DNA of 64,000 nt from Aldehydirespirator sp963662645 (GTDB taxonomy: Bacteria > Actinomycetota > Acidimicrobiia > Acidimicrobiales > Aldehydirespiratoraceae): assembly GCA_963662645.2 (NCBI GenBank), contig OY759762.1, forward strand, positions 1,302,001-1,366,000, in the 5' to 3' direction. Positions 9,714-18,934 of the stretch are shown piece by piece (the first letter of the stretch is position 1; the number at the start of each line of letters is the position of its first letter). The notes beneath the pieces are model-generated. The model was not told where the DNA came from, did not search any database, and worked only from the letters and a program-made list of their open reading frames with translations. Made by a program: the position numbers and the translations under genes.

Positions 9714-11063
9714 TCACGGCGTGACCGCTGGTAGGGCACCGAGGAGGTCGCTGGCCACCAGGCGGGCACCTTCGACGGAGGCTGCGGCCCGTCCGTGCAG
9801 GTGGGCGGCCTCGGCCACCCGGTCGACCAGGCGCTCGGGGCCGAAGGCGGCCAGGCGACCCGCGATTATGCCCGTGAGGACATCGCCGGTGCCTGCGGTG
9901 GCCAGTCGGGCATCCCCGCTGGAAACGATCCTGGCCCGCCCTGCCGGGTCGGCCACCACGGTGGGACCACCTTTGAGCAGCACCACCGCTTCCAGCTGAG
10001 CAGCGGCGGCCCGGGCCGCGGCGATGCGGTCCGGACCGGGTCGCATCTCCACTAGCGCTTCGAACTCGGCGTCGTGGGGCGTCAGAACGGTTGGAACCGA
10101 GTTGCGGCTGCGCTGGTCCATGGCCGAGGCAACCACGGGATCGTGCAGCAGGCGCAGGCCGTCGGCGTCGATCACTGTCGGCAAGCCCAGAGCGAGCGCG
10201 TCGGCGAGGCGGGCCGCGGCCTGCTGATCGGTGCCCAGCCCCGGTCCGGCTGCGCACACCGGGAAGCGGCCAGCGTCCACTGCCAGGGGCGGCTCGGATC
10301 GCACTACCTCGATGGGCGAGACCACCTCCGCCGCCGCGGGCGTACTGAGATGCACCATGCGGGCTCCGCTGCGCAGCGCCGCAGAGCAGGCCAGCGACGC
10401 GGCGCCGCCCATGCCGGGCGAGCCGGCTACCACCAGCGCGGCCGCGTGCCATTTGTGGGTGGCACCGCTGCCCGCAGGCAAGGGCTCGACATCGCCATCG
10501 GTGAACAATGCGCAGGCGTCGGCGCCGTCACCGCTGACCAAGAGGCCGATGTCGGCGACCATCGTCGCCCCGCAGGCAGCTGGGCCCCCGCCGAACAGCA
10601 GGCCCGGCTTGAACGCCGCGAACGTGACCGTTCGCTGCGCCGTCCAAACCGGCCCGCCCAAGACTTCGCCGGTGAGCCCGTCGAGCCCGCTGGGTATGTC
10701 GACGGCCAGCACCGGTGCGTCGGGCCGGCCCCGCTCAGGCGGGGCGTAAGGGCGGGACAAGCCCGTGCCGAACGCCGCGTCGATGTACAGGTCGGCCGAC
10801 GGCAGCGTCCCAACAGCATCGACGGCCGAAACCACCCGGACCCTCACGCCTCGACGCCGGAGCCAGCCGGCCGCGGCCCGGCCGTCGGCACCGTTGTTGC
10901 CGGGACCGGCCAGCACCACCACCCGGCGCCCGTACTGCCCGCCCATCATCTCGACCGCGGCCCGAGCCACGGCGGCTCCGGCTCGCTCGATCAGCACCTC
11001 GGTCGGTTCGGGCGCGGCCGCGTCGATCTCGGCCATCCGACCCGGCGTGACGACCGGAATCAT
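9714..11063 (-). CDS. nnrDE: Bifunctional NAD(P)HX epimerase / ADP-dependent dehydratase
   Basis: Repairs hydrated NAD(P)H. The N-terminal YjeF-N epimerase half has VVLAGPGNNGADGRAAAGWL and VDIPSGLDG. The C-terminal carbohydrate-kinase-like dehydratase half has CAAGPGLGTD, VLTPHDAEFEAL and TAGTGDVLTGIIAG. Length is 449 aa from the ATG at 11063, which overlaps the acpS stop as ATGA. Fusion of NnrE and NnrD is the common bacterial arrangement. Confidence 0.94.
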   Translation of the reverse strand: MIPVVTPGRMAEIDAAAPEPTEVLIERAGAAVARAAVEMMGGQYGRRVVVLAGPGNNGADGRAAAGWLRRRGVRVRVVSAVDAVGTLPSADLYIDAAFGTGLSRPYAPPERGRPDAPVLAVDIPSGLDGLTGEVLGGPVWTAQRTVTFAAFKPGLLFGGGPAACGATMVADIGLLVSGDGADACALFTDGDVEPLPAGSGATHKWHAAALVVAGSPGMGGAASLACSAALRSGARMVHLSTPAAAEVVSPIEVVRSEPPLAVDAGRFPVCAAGPGLGTDQQAAARLADALALGLPTVIDADGLRLLHDPVVASAMDQRSRNSVPTVLTPHDAEFEALVEMRPGPDRIAAARAAAAQLEAVVLLKGGPTVVADPAGRARIVSSGDARLATAGTGDVLTGIIAGRLAAFGPERLVDRVAEAAHLHGRAAASVEGARLVASDLLGALPAVTP

Positions 11064-11473
11064 CGGGCCAGGGCGACGACGGTTGCCTGGGCGAGGTGAT
11101 CGGTGTGGGAGAGGGACACGAGCCAGCGGCCGACTCCGTGGCCGGCCGCGGTGGACCGGGCGTCGCCGTGCAGCACGAGCTCGGGTCGGCCATCCTCGGA
11201 CCGGACCACCTCGATGTCCGCCATCCGCATCCCTCCCAGTCCGCAACCGAGAGCCTTGAGGGTTGCCTCCTTGGCCGCGAAGCGGGCGGCCAGCCGGGCG
11301 GCCGGGTCGACGGCTCGGTGCGCATAGGTTCGCTCGTTCGCGGTGAACAGCCGCTCGGCCACCGTGGGGCGCCGCCGGAGCACGCTGCGGAACCGGTCGA
11401 TGTCAACCAGGTCGGTGCCGATCCCTACCACCCCGGCAGTGGAGATACTCCTGACGCCCTCGATCACTTCCAC
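11060..11473 (-). CDS. acpS: Holo-[acyl-carrier-protein] synthase
   Basis: Transfers 4'-phosphopantetheine from CoA to apo-ACP. The family motifs GIGTDLVDIDRF (magnesium-binding Asp) and RFAAKEATLKAL are intact. The open frame extends upstream through the palindromic repeat, which is clearly not coding, so I use the GTG at 11473 (137 aa); GTG at 11467 is equally possible. No strong ribosome-binding site is visible. Confidence 0.92.
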   Translation of the reverse strand: MEVIEGVRSISTAGVVGIGTDLVDIDRFRSVLRRRPTVAERLFTANERTYAHRAVDPAARLAARFAAKEATLKALGCGLGGMRMADIEVVRSEDGRPELVLHGDARSTAAGHGVGRWLVSLSHTDHLAQATVVALAR

Positions 11474-11512
11474 AACGATACCTAGGCCCCCGGCGTGGTC
11501 TCGCCGTTTTTG

Positions 11513-11559
11513 GAACTGGCAGCACAATGCACGCATACCGTGCAAAACGCTGCCAATTC
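11513..11559. repeat. Palindromic repeat element, copy B
   Basis: 47 bp. Outer arms pair over 11 bp with one mismatch (GAACTGGCAGC / GCTGCCAATTC). An inner pair TGCACG / CGTGCA surrounds a short loop. Read on the minus strand it matches copy C over nearly its full length; the two lie 71 bp apart in direct orientation. Confidence 0.88.
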
Positions 11560-11583
11560 GCCGAGAGTCCTCGCCTGTTCCTG

Positions 11584-11630
11584 GAACTGGCAGCACAATG
11601 CACGCATACGGTGCAAAGCGCTGCCAATTC
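11584..11630. repeat. Palindromic repeat element, copy C
   Basis: 47 bp, nearly identical to copy B and same length as copy D at 58456. It ends 5 bp from the stop codon of the large glmS-like gene (11636), on that gene's 3' side. A two-step hairpin forms on either strand. Confidence 0.88.
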
Positions 11631-11635
11631 GCGGG

Positions 11636-14600
11636 CTAGGTGCGCCAGTGGTCGGCCAGGTCTCCGATGGGGGCCGTCAGCAGATCGACGACTGCGATCT
11701 CGGCCAGCCGATCGTCGTCGAAGGTGGGCTCGGTCTCGGTTACCGCGTCCCGAAGCTCCGAGTAGCGATTGCGGTACCCCTGCAGGACGCTCCGAGCCAC
11801 CGGGGCCGGAAGGGAGTCCTCGAAGCGGATGTGCAGCAGGGTGATGCCCACCGGGTCGCCCGCCGCGACCTCGGGTACGAATACGACCGTGCGCCCGTCG
11901 TGGCGACCCCGAGCGGCGAGCACCCGGCGCTCTCCCGCCACCCGGCGCTTGCTGCCGGTCAGTGAAGGGACGGAAGCCGTGCGCGAGGCGATCTCAGTCG
12001 CGATGCCGCCCTGGTCTACGACGGCGATCTCCTCGAGCCCGTCCAAGCGGTAGCGGGTGTGGCCCCGAACCTCCGCCACCGCCGGGCTGAGATCGGCCAG
12101 AGCCCGGATGGTGGAGTAGGAGAGATCGTCCCTGGGTGCGCCTGCGGCCAGCACGGCCCGGATGAGCGGTGCTTCCAGCAGGGTCTGGTCCGAGCGGGAG
12201 ATGCCGACGGTAACGGTCTTGGCCTGATGGCGGATGGCGTCGACCGGGCGGGTCAATTCGTCGATCCCGACGCTCAGCGCAGCCTCGAGGTCATCGACCA
12301 CCGCGGAGGGAGTGCCGGCCCGGCCCAACTCCAGTTCGTATCCGTCCAGCGGCGCCAGCCCGACGGCGTAGCGCATCAGCGTGGCGATGCGCACCGCCGT
12401 CGACGCCTCCAGGTGCCCGTTGTAGTCGCCGCGCTGCAGACCGGCCGAGAACGCGGCGCTGCTCTGTTGCAACGTGGCAAGGGCCAGGCTCAGAACGTCC
12501 TCAGCGGTGCTGTCCGGACGGGCCGCGGCGGCCTCGATGGCCGCGCGAGCCTCTCGCAGCGGTCGTGCCCCGGCATCGATGGCCAGCGCGGCCTCGTAGC
12601 CGAAGAGGTGGCCCACCATGGTGGCGGGCAGGAAGGCCAGCCGAGGATCCACCTTCGGCACCGGAAGCACCGCCGACGCCCCCTCGAAGCGGGTGTCGCC
12701 GTCGTCGGACACCACGACCGGGACGGCCCGGTGAGCGCCGAAGATGGCCACTTCCTTGGCCACGTCGTCGGCCACCGAGCCCGACAGCCCCGCCGCGCAC
12801 ACCAGCACCAGGGGCTCGGCCGACAGGTCGATGTGCTTCTTGTCCTCGGTCGCGTCGGACGAGATCGACATGTAGCACAGCTCGGAGAGCTTGATGCGCA
12901 CCTCGCGAGCCGCCACCTGGTTGGGCCCGTTGCCCACCACCGCCCAATGGCGCCGGCCCGGAGCGAGACGGCGGGCCGCCTCGCCTATGGCCGCGCGCCG
13001 CTCCAGCACCGCCTCCAGCACCGAAGGCATGGCCCGAAGCGACTCGAGGAGATCGCGCCGGGATGCCGCACCCCGCTCGCCGGCCGCCTCGCCCGCGACA
13101 GCCGCGGCCAGCAGGCAGCCCGCGGCCACCTGGGAATAGAACGCCTTGGTGGAGGCGACGCTCATCTCCACATCGCGGCCGTCGGAGGTGTAGAGAACGC
13201 CGTCGGCCCGATCGGTCAGGTCGCTGTTGCGGCGGTTGACTACGGCCACCACCGATCCCCCCCTGGCCCGCACCAGGTCGACGGTGCGGTTGGTGTCGGT
13301 AGTGGTGCCCGACTGCGAGATCGCGACCACCAGAGTGTCGGACATGTCGGCCTGCAGGTGGAAGGCCGACAGCTCTGTGGCGGGCAACGCCGTCACGTCC
13401 AGGGCCCCGACGCGGCCAGCATCGGCCAGCAGGGTCCGGAGGCATCGGGCAAAGCTCTCCCCCGCTACCGCCGCCGTCCCCTGGCCGATGGCCAGGACCT
13501 TGGACACCGACCCGTCCCGGAGCCCGGACCGGACCGCCTCGGGCAGCGTCTCCGAGCCGATCGACAGGCCCGGTCCGTCCGCAGCGTCGATGATCCTGCC
13601 CCTCAGCGTCTTGCGGAACGACGCCGGAGCCTCGCCAATCTCCTTCAGCAGGTAGTGGCGGTGCTCACCGCGGTCGATGTCCCTCGTGGTGATGGACGCA
13701 GTCGAGATCTCGTCGGGTGCCACCGGAAGCGGAGTGCCGTCGTAGGAGCGCCGGGACACGCCTTCGATCAGGCCGGCCCGGCTGCCGTCCAGCTCGACAA
13801 TCTGGCCCCGGCCGGTGCTGGGATTGGCGCCGCCGGCGACGGCCTCGCCGTCCATGCGGAGATACTCAGACGTCTCCTCCACCACTCCGTAGGGTTCGCT
13901 GGCCACGATGAACGCGTCATCGGCAAGCCCGACGTAGAGGGCCTGGCCGCTGCCTCTCAGCGCGAGTTGCAGGCGATCGGGCAAGCCCGCGGTGCAGACG
14001 GCCACGGCCACCGAGCCCTCGCACTCGGCCACGGTGCGCCGGAACGCCTCGCCCGGCGCCAGCCCTTCGGACAAGCGGCGGCCCATCAGAGCAGGCACCG
14101 TCTTGGAGTCGGTGGTGATCGCGGGCGGTATCCGGACTCCGGCCGCGGCAAACAGCTCGGCGTAGTTGTCCACGTCCCCGTTGATGGCCCCGATCACGTA
14201 CGGCGTCTGCTCTCCGAGCACCTCGCTGTTGAGCGGATGAGCATTCGCCTCGGAGATGATGCCGACAGATGCCCAGCGGGTGTGGGCCAGCACGAGCACG
14301 CGCGCGTCGTCTGAGGCCAGCGCGGCGGCCAGCAGCTGGTCGGAGGCCACCGCGGCCCGCAGGGCGGCGGTGTTGTCGCCCAGCTCGCCGATCTCGGCCG
14401 CGGTCTTGTGGACGATGCTGAGCACGCCGTCGACGAGGCGCACTGAACCCGAGCCGAACGACGAGTCTTGGCCGCGGCTCTCCAGGGCCGCGACCACGAC
14501 GGGGTCGCCGCGGTCGAGTCCGTGGCCGCTGACCAGGAGGTGCAGCCCGGCCGAGTCGCGCCCGCGCACTTCGAGCCGGTCCAGTGCAGTCAGCGCCTGA

Positions 14601-15085
14601 TGGATGGACAGGTACGCCGCGACCGCGGCCGGCGCCGAGCCCGAAGTCAGCTGCGCTCCCACCAGGAGTTGCGAGACGGCGCGCGCGGCTCCCAGCCGGT
14701 CCCGCCCGAGAGCCCACAGGCCGTCGCGGACGCGCACCAGCCGCTCGTTGAGGTGCTCCAGTTCGGCCGGACCAAGCGACGTGTCGGCATCGAGTCGCGT
14801 CTCTAGGGCGGCCACCGAGGCCGTCGCCCCCTCGGTGAGGTTCCTGAGAGTGTCGGCCACTTCCGGCGACTGGAGCAGGAGGCGCAATCCGGCCACCCCT
14901 CCCAGGAGGTCGTTGGCCGCATGCAGCCGCTCGGCCGCGGACCCCAGTTTCTGGGCAAACGCTCCTGGATGCCCGCAAGCATCGGCGAAGGCGGCCGCGG
15001 CCGCCTCAACCAGGCCGGTGACGTCGGCACCGTCGGGTACCGGTCGCGTCGTCGGGCGGCGCACGATGGCAACGATCCCGCACAT
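11636..15085 (-). CDS. Enlarged GlmS-like glucosamine-6-phosphate synthase (1149 aa)
   Basis: Resembles glutamine-fructose-6-phosphate aminotransferase, first step to UDP-GlcNAc. It has MCGIVAIV with the nucleophile Cys2, RGRDSAGLHLL, HTRWASVGIISEANAHPLN and GDVDNYAELF of the glutaminase, then SIS-domain motifs SQSGTTTDTN and SVASTKAFYSQV and a late QAKTVTV resembling the GlmS C-terminal AKSVTVE. Standard GlmS is about 610 aa. Here roughly 140 mostly helical residues interrupt the glutaminase after residue 10, and roughly 180 residues follow the normal end. Neighbouring glmM supports a cell-wall amino-sugar role. No second GlmS is in the window, so it may be the housekeeping enzyme. Confidence 0.85.
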   Translation of the reverse strand: MCGIVAIVRRPTTRPVPDGADVTGLVEAAAAAFADACGHPGAFAQKLGSAAERLHAANDLLGGVAGLRLLLQSPEVADTLRNLTEGATASVAALETRLDADTSLGPAELEHLNERLVRVRDGLWALGRDRLGAARAVSQLLVGAQLTSGSAPAAVAAYLSIHQALTALDRLEVRGRDSAGLHLLVSGHGLDRGDPVVVAALESRGQDSSFGSGSVRLVDGVLSIVHKTAAEIGELGDNTAALRAAVASDQLLAAALASDDARVLVLAHTRWASVGIISEANAHPLNSEVLGEQTPYVIGAINGDVDNYAELFAAAGVRIPPAITTDSKTVPALMGRRLSEGLAPGEAFRRTVAECEGSVAVAVCTAGLPDRLQLALRGSGQALYVGLADDAFIVASEPYGVVEETSEYLRMDGEAVAGGANPSTGRGQIVELDGSRAGLIEGVSRRSYDGTPLPVAPDEISTASITTRDIDRGEHRHYLLKEIGEAPASFRKTLRGRIIDAADGPGLSIGSETLPEAVRSGLRDGSVSKVLAIGQGTAAVAGESFARCLRTLLADAGRVGALDVTALPATELSAFHLQADMSDTLVVAISQSGTTTDTNRTVDLVRARGGSVVAVVNRRNSDLTDRADGVLYTSDGRDVEMSVASTKAFYSQVAAGCLLAAAVAGEAAGERGAASRRDLLESLRAMPSVLEAVLERRAAIGEAARRLAPGRRHWAVVGNGPNQVAAREVRIKLSELCYMSISSDATEDKKHIDLSAEPLVLVCAAGLSGSVADDVAKEVAIFGAHRAVPVVVSDDGDTRFEGASAVLPVPKVDPRLAFLPATMVGHLFGYEAALAIDAGARPLREARAAIEAAAARPDSTAEDVLSLALATLQQSSAAFSAGLQRGDYNGHLEASTAVRIATLMRYAVGLAPLDGYELELGRAGTPSAVVDDLEAALSVGIDELTRPVDAIRHQAKTVTVGISRSDQTLLEAPLIRAVLAAGAPRDDLSYSTIRALADLSPAVAEVRGHTRYRLDGLEEIAVVDQGGIATEIASRTASVPSLTGSKRRVAGERRVLAARGRHDGRTVVFVPEVAAGDPVGITLLHIRFEDSLPAPVARSVLQGYRNRYSELRDAVTETEPTFDDDRLAEIAVVDLLTAPIGDLADHWRT

Positions 15086-15310
15086 GTCAGGCGAAAGCCT
15101 CCATCACGAACTCCAGGCGACTCCTGCACATGCTTGGAGGCCGAGCCGATAGGGAGCAATTCATGAGGATCTTGGCGAGGTGCCGAGCGAGTTCGCGGCC
15201 CGCAGCCCGGAGCACAGCGAACAAGAGCGGGAATGACACCGCGGCGACGCGACAGTCTCGCCTATCCGCGCAGCCCCTTGGCGGAGAACTTGCAGAAGTT
15301 CCCCGGCCGG

Positions 15311-16660
15311 CTAATTGCACGACAGCACCGCTTCGACTGTCGCTGCGAGCTGTTCGGCTTCGGAGCGGGCAGTTTCGAGGTCGGCCGCCTCCACCATCAC
15401 CCTCACCAGCGGCTCGGTGCCCGAGGGGCGCACCAGAACCCGGCCCGCGTCCCCGAGGCGCGCCGCGGCGTCGGCAACAATCGGACGGAGAGCCGCGTCG
15501 AGGTCGGAAGACCGGGCCGCAACCGGCAGCGGCACCCCCAGCAGCACTTGCGGCCTGCGGGTCATCGCCGCCGCGGCCAGGGCGCGCAGGCTGCGCTCGG
15601 AGCGCTTGACTACATCAAGCAGTTGCACTGCGGTGAGCAGGCCGTCGCCAGTGGTGGCCAGATCGCGGAAGATCAGATGACCGGACTGCTCTCCACCGAG
15701 CACCAGGCCCCTCTCCTCCAGCGCGCCCAGCACGTAACGATCGCCGACAGGTGTCTCGACAACGTCGATGCGGTGGGTCGCCATGGCCTGGCGGAGACCG
15801 AGATTGGCCATCACCGTGACCACCACTGCGCCCCCGCGTAGCTGCCCTCGCCGGGCGCGGTCGATGGCGCACACCGCGAGGATCTGGTCGCCATCAACGA
15901 GGTCTCCGCTGGCATCAACGGCCAGCACCCGGTCGGCATCGCCGTCGAACGCCACCCCGACATCGGCGCCGTAGGACACCACCGCGGCTTGCAGGCTCTC
16001 GGGATGCAGCGATCCGCAGCCATCGTTGATGTTGTAGCCGTCGGGTGAGGCGTGAATAGTCTCGACATCCGCGCCCAGGGCGCGCAGGCACTCCGGTCCG
16101 GACAGGTAGGCGGCACCGTTGGCCGCGTCGATCACGATGCGCAACCCCTCCAGGTCTCGCCCTTCGATGCTGGCCACAACCGCCCCGACATGGCGGCGCA
16201 GGGCCTTCTCGCCAGCCTCTTCTCCGGCGGCCGGGTCTGCCGGCGTCGAAGGTTCGGCGCACGCCATGTCACCAGCTTCGCTGAGACGGCGCTCGATCTC
16301 GCGCTGGGCCTCGTCATTGAGCTTGCGCCCGCCGGGGGCGAACAGCTTCACCCCGTTGTCATGCCAGAGGTTGTGCGACGCCGACACCATCGCCCCAGCG
16401 ACCTGCTCCTCCTCGCACCAGCGAGCTACCGCGGGAGTGGGCACCACGCCCAAGTCGACGGCTGTGCCCCCAGCACGTCGCACGCCCCGGCAGAGGGCTC
16501 CGACAAAGTCTGGGCCTGAGACTCTGGGATCACGCCCGACCGCCAACCGGCCGCCGCCCAATACCGGTGCCGCAGCCCGGCCCAACGCCTCTATGAACTC
16601 TGAGTTCAGCTCGCTGCGGGTGTCGCCACGCACCCCGTCGGTGCCGAAGGTCAGAGTCAT
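15311..16660 (-). CDS. glmM: Phosphoglucosamine mutase
   Basis: Interconverts glucosamine-6-P and glucosamine-1-P. 449 aa with TFGTDGVRG at the N-terminus, the phosphorylated serine in VSASHNLWHDNG (near residue 94), the magnesium loop AFDGDADR, GGEQSGHLIF and the phosphate loop VRPSGTEPLVRV. It lies between rpsI and the glmS-like gene, the common actinobacterial linkage of glmM to the rplM-rpsI pair. The 225 bp between it and the glmS-like start show only a small GAACTT-GCAG-AAGTTC palindrome. Confidence 0.96.
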   Translation of the reverse strand: MTLTFGTDGVRGDTRSELNSEFIEALGRAAAPVLGGGRLAVGRDPRVSGPDFVGALCRGVRRAGGTAVDLGVVPTPAVARWCEEEQVAGAMVSASHNLWHDNGVKLFAPGGRKLNDEAQREIERRLSEAGDMACAEPSTPADPAAGEEAGEKALRRHVGAVVASIEGRDLEGLRIVIDAANGAAYLSGPECLRALGADVETIHASPDGYNINDGCGSLHPESLQAAVVSYGADVGVAFDGDADRVLAVDASGDLVDGDQILAVCAIDRARRGQLRGGAVVVTVMANLGLRQAMATHRIDVVETPVGDRYVLGALEERGLVLGGEQSGHLIFRDLATTGDGLLTAVQLLDVVKRSERSLRALAAAAMTRRPQVLLGVPLPVAARSSDLDAALRPIVADAAARLGDAGRVLVRPSGTEPLVRVMVEAADLETARSEAEQLAATVEAVLSCN

Positions 16661-16695
16661 GTCCGCCCCCTAGCCGGGTCGCCGCGGACCGGCAT
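16657..16695 (-). other. Spacer mini-ORF before glmM (12 codons)
   Basis: ATG frame MPVRGDPARGRT whose TGA overlaps the glmM ATG as ATGA. It starts 47 bp after the rpsI stop. No convincing likeness to neighbouring proteins; listed because its position matches the relay pattern seen elsewhere. Confidence 0.3.
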
Positions 16696-16742
16696 GGGCG
16701 GACTCGGGCGCGCTCGCAGAACGTCTGTACAGCGTCCTGCCG

Positions 16743-17135
16743 TTAGCGCTTGCTGTACTGCGGCGCCTTGCGTGCCTTCTTGAGGCCGTACTTCTTCGCT
16801 TCCTTCTTGCGCGGGTCGCGAGTGAGGTACCCGCCCTTCTTGAGCGTGTCGCGCAGCTCGGGCTCCACCTCGACGAGCCCTCGGGAGATGCCCAGGCGGA
16901 GCGCACCGGCCTGGCCGCTGGACCCGCCGCCGTGGATGGAGGCCTCCACGTCGTAGCGGCCCTCGGTGGCGGTGGCCGTCATGGGCTCGAGTATGTGCAT
17001 CTGGTGGGTGCGCGACGGAAAGTACTCCTCCGCGGCGCGGCCGTTGATGGTGATGGTCCCGGCGCCCGTCCGCAGCCGGACCCGGGCCACGGATCGCTTG
17101 CGGCGTCCGGTTGCCTGCACGAGCGGAGCACTCAT
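16743..17135 (-). CDS. rpsI: 30S ribosomal protein S9
   Basis: 130 aa; small-subunit head protein whose C-terminal tail reaches the P-site tRNA. Motifs: TGRRKRSVARVRL, INGRAAEEYFP, GGGSSGQAGALRLGISR and the basic tail ending in SKR. The tail arginine contacts tRNA in the family. Co-operonic with rplM, joined by a 12-codon mini-ORF. Confidence 0.97.
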   Translation of the reverse strand: MSAPLVQATGRRKRSVARVRLRTGAGTITINGRAAEEYFPSRTHQMHILEPMTATATEGRYDVEASIHGGGSSGQAGALRLGISRGLVEVEPELRDTLKKGGYLTRDPRKKEAKKYGLKKARKAPQYSKR

Positions 17136-17166
17136 CGCAACATCACCTCGATCGTCGGAACGTGTC

Positions 17167-17170
<4 letters not shown>
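17132..17170 (-). other. Bridging mini-ORF between rplM and rpsI (12 codons)
   Basis: MRHVPTIEVMLR. Its ATG overlaps the rplM stop (ATGA) and its TGA overlaps the rpsI start (ATGA), so a ribosome could pass from rplM to rpsI with no gap. No similarity to the S9 N-terminus is evident. Confidence 0.5.
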
Positions 17171-17625
<455 letters not shown>

Positions 17626-17687
17626 GGTTCCGTCGTTCGGCCGGCGGCCGCGCCATCATTTCGGACCGTCGCACAGACCGGTCTCTC

Positions 17688-17716
17688 AGGCTAGGGCTGA
17701 GGCCGCCAAACGACAA
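17688..17716 (-). promoter_or_regulatory. Candidate promoter for rplM-rpsI
   Basis: TTGTCG (17711-17716), 17-bp spacer, TAGCCT (17688-17693) on the minus strand in the 104-bp gap after truA, the only gap in this stretch with no relay mini-ORF. Box match is moderate. Confidence 0.4.
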
Positions 17717-17729
17717 TACCCCGATGGTG

Positions 17730-18530
17730 CTAGAAGGACTCCAATTCCTCTGTGTTCCGATCGTAGAGGGCGGCCCAGAGCACCAGGCCATGGGGCGGAG
17801 CTGGCGAAGGCGCTGCGCTGCGGTCGCGGGCCGCGATGATCGAGCCCACGTCCGACGGCTTGTGCCGCCCCAGGCCCACCGACACCAGCAGGGCTACCAG
17901 CGAGCGCACCATCTGGTGGCAGAAGGAGCTGGCCTCGATCTCGAACACTGCGATGTCGCCCTCGATCCACCACACGGCCCGCCGCACGGTGCGCACCATC
18001 GACTGGTCGGGATGCGAGGGATTTCGGCGGCAGAAGGAGCTGAAGTCGTGGTCGCCCAGCAGCCGGTCTGCCGCGGTGCGCATGGCACGCAGATCCAACG
18101 GGTGCTCGATGTGCCAGCACAGGCCGCCCGCCAGCGGATTGGGAACAACCGAGTTGAGTATCCGGTACCGGTAGACCCGGCCGGTACAGGAACGCCGGGC
18201 GTCGAAGTCGGCGGGGGCGACGCTGGCCCTCGACGCCGAGATGTATGGACCGCACATGCGGTTGACGGCTCGCACCAGCCGGACCGGGTCGGCCCGCTCC
18301 ATGTCGGCGTCGAAGGAGATCACCTGGGCCCGGGCATGCACGCCGCGGTCGGTGCGTCCCGCACAGACGAGATCGACGGAGTGGCCCAGCACCCTGCTGA
18401 GGGCGTCGGTCATGGCCCCCGCAACCGTGGGCACCCCCTCGTTGCGGGCGAACCCGTGATAGTGCGAGCCGTCGTACGCCACCGTCATCCGCATTCGCAC
18501 GACCCCGACGGGCTTGTCGCTTCCAGACAA
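17730..18530 (-). CDS. truA: tRNA pseudouridine(38-40) synthase TruA
   Basis: Modifies U38-40 of the tRNA anticodon arm. Motifs: TVAYDGSHYHGFARNEG, CAGRTDRGVHARAQVISF with the catalytic aspartate, FCHQMVRSLVALL. The frame opens with TTG at 18530, immediately after a mini-ORF stop; ATG at 18494 is an alternative and would shorten the protein by 12 residues. Usual position downstream of rplQ. Confidence 0.93.
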   Translation of the reverse strand: MSGSDKPVGVVRMRMTVAYDGSHYHGFARNEGVPTVAGAMTDALSRVLGHSVDLVCAGRTDRGVHARAQVISFDADMERADPVRLVRAVNRMCGPYISASRASVAPADFDARRSCTGRVYRYRILNSVVPNPLAGGLCWHIEHPLDLRAMRTAADRLLGDHDFSSFCRRNPSHPDQSMVRTVRRAVWWIEGDIAVFEIEASSFCHQMVRSLVALLVSVGLGRHKPSDVGSIIAARDRSAAPSPAPPHGLVLWAALYDRNTEELESF

Positions 18531-18551
18531 TCAGAGGCTCCGTGCAACCAT
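18531..18551 (-). other. Spacer mini-ORF before truA (6 codons)
   Basis: MVARSL ending TGA directly abutting the TTG start of truA (TGATTG). Short enough to be chance; included as part of the spacer pattern. Confidence 0.25.
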
Positions 18552-18579
18552 GTCAGCGCCTCGTGGCGAAGCAGGTGTG

Positions 18580-18933
18580 TCAGACGAGTTCGATGCGCGC
18601 CATGGGAGCGTTGTCGCCGTGGCGGGGCCCGAGCTTGACGATGCGCGTGTAGCCGCCGGGACGGTCAACGTAGCGGGGGCCGATCTCGTCGAAGAGCTTG
18701 GACGCCATCTCCCGGTCGCCCAGGAACCTCACCACCTGCCGATGGTTGTGCACGCCGCCGCGGCGAGCCTTGGTGATCATCTTCTCAGCGACGGGGCGCA
18801 CCGCCTTGGCCTTGGCCTCGGTGGTGGTGATGCCCTCCGCCGCGATCAGCGACGCCACGAGGTTCGCCATCATCAGCTTCTGATGACGGCTGCTGCCCCC
18901 GAAGCGGCGGCCTTTGCGGGGACGGGCCGGCAT
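18580..18933 (-). CDS. rplQ: 50S ribosomal protein L17
   Basis: 117 aa. Signature GSSRHQKLMMANLVASLI, ITTTEAKAKAVRPVAEKMI and YTRIVKLGPRHGDNAPMA are clear. Starts 1 bp from the rpoA stop, as in most bacteria. Confidence 0.97.
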   Translation of the reverse strand: MPARPRKGRRFGGSSRHQKLMMANLVASLIAAEGITTTEAKAKAVRPVAEKMITKARRGGVHNHRQVVRFLGDREMASKLFDEIGPRYVDRPGGYTRIVKLGPRHGDNAPMARIELV

Positions 18934-18934
18934 T

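Noticed and set aside
11495..11965. Plus-strand frames through the tandem palindromic repeats
   Set aside because: They exist only because the repeat lacks stops in that frame; no protein character and antisense to the glmS-like gene.
15087..15320. 77-codon minus-strand frame between glmM and the glmS-like gene
   Set aside because: Overlaps the glmM end, has no recognisable family and an unlikely Arg/Cys/Ser-rich composition; treated as spacer.
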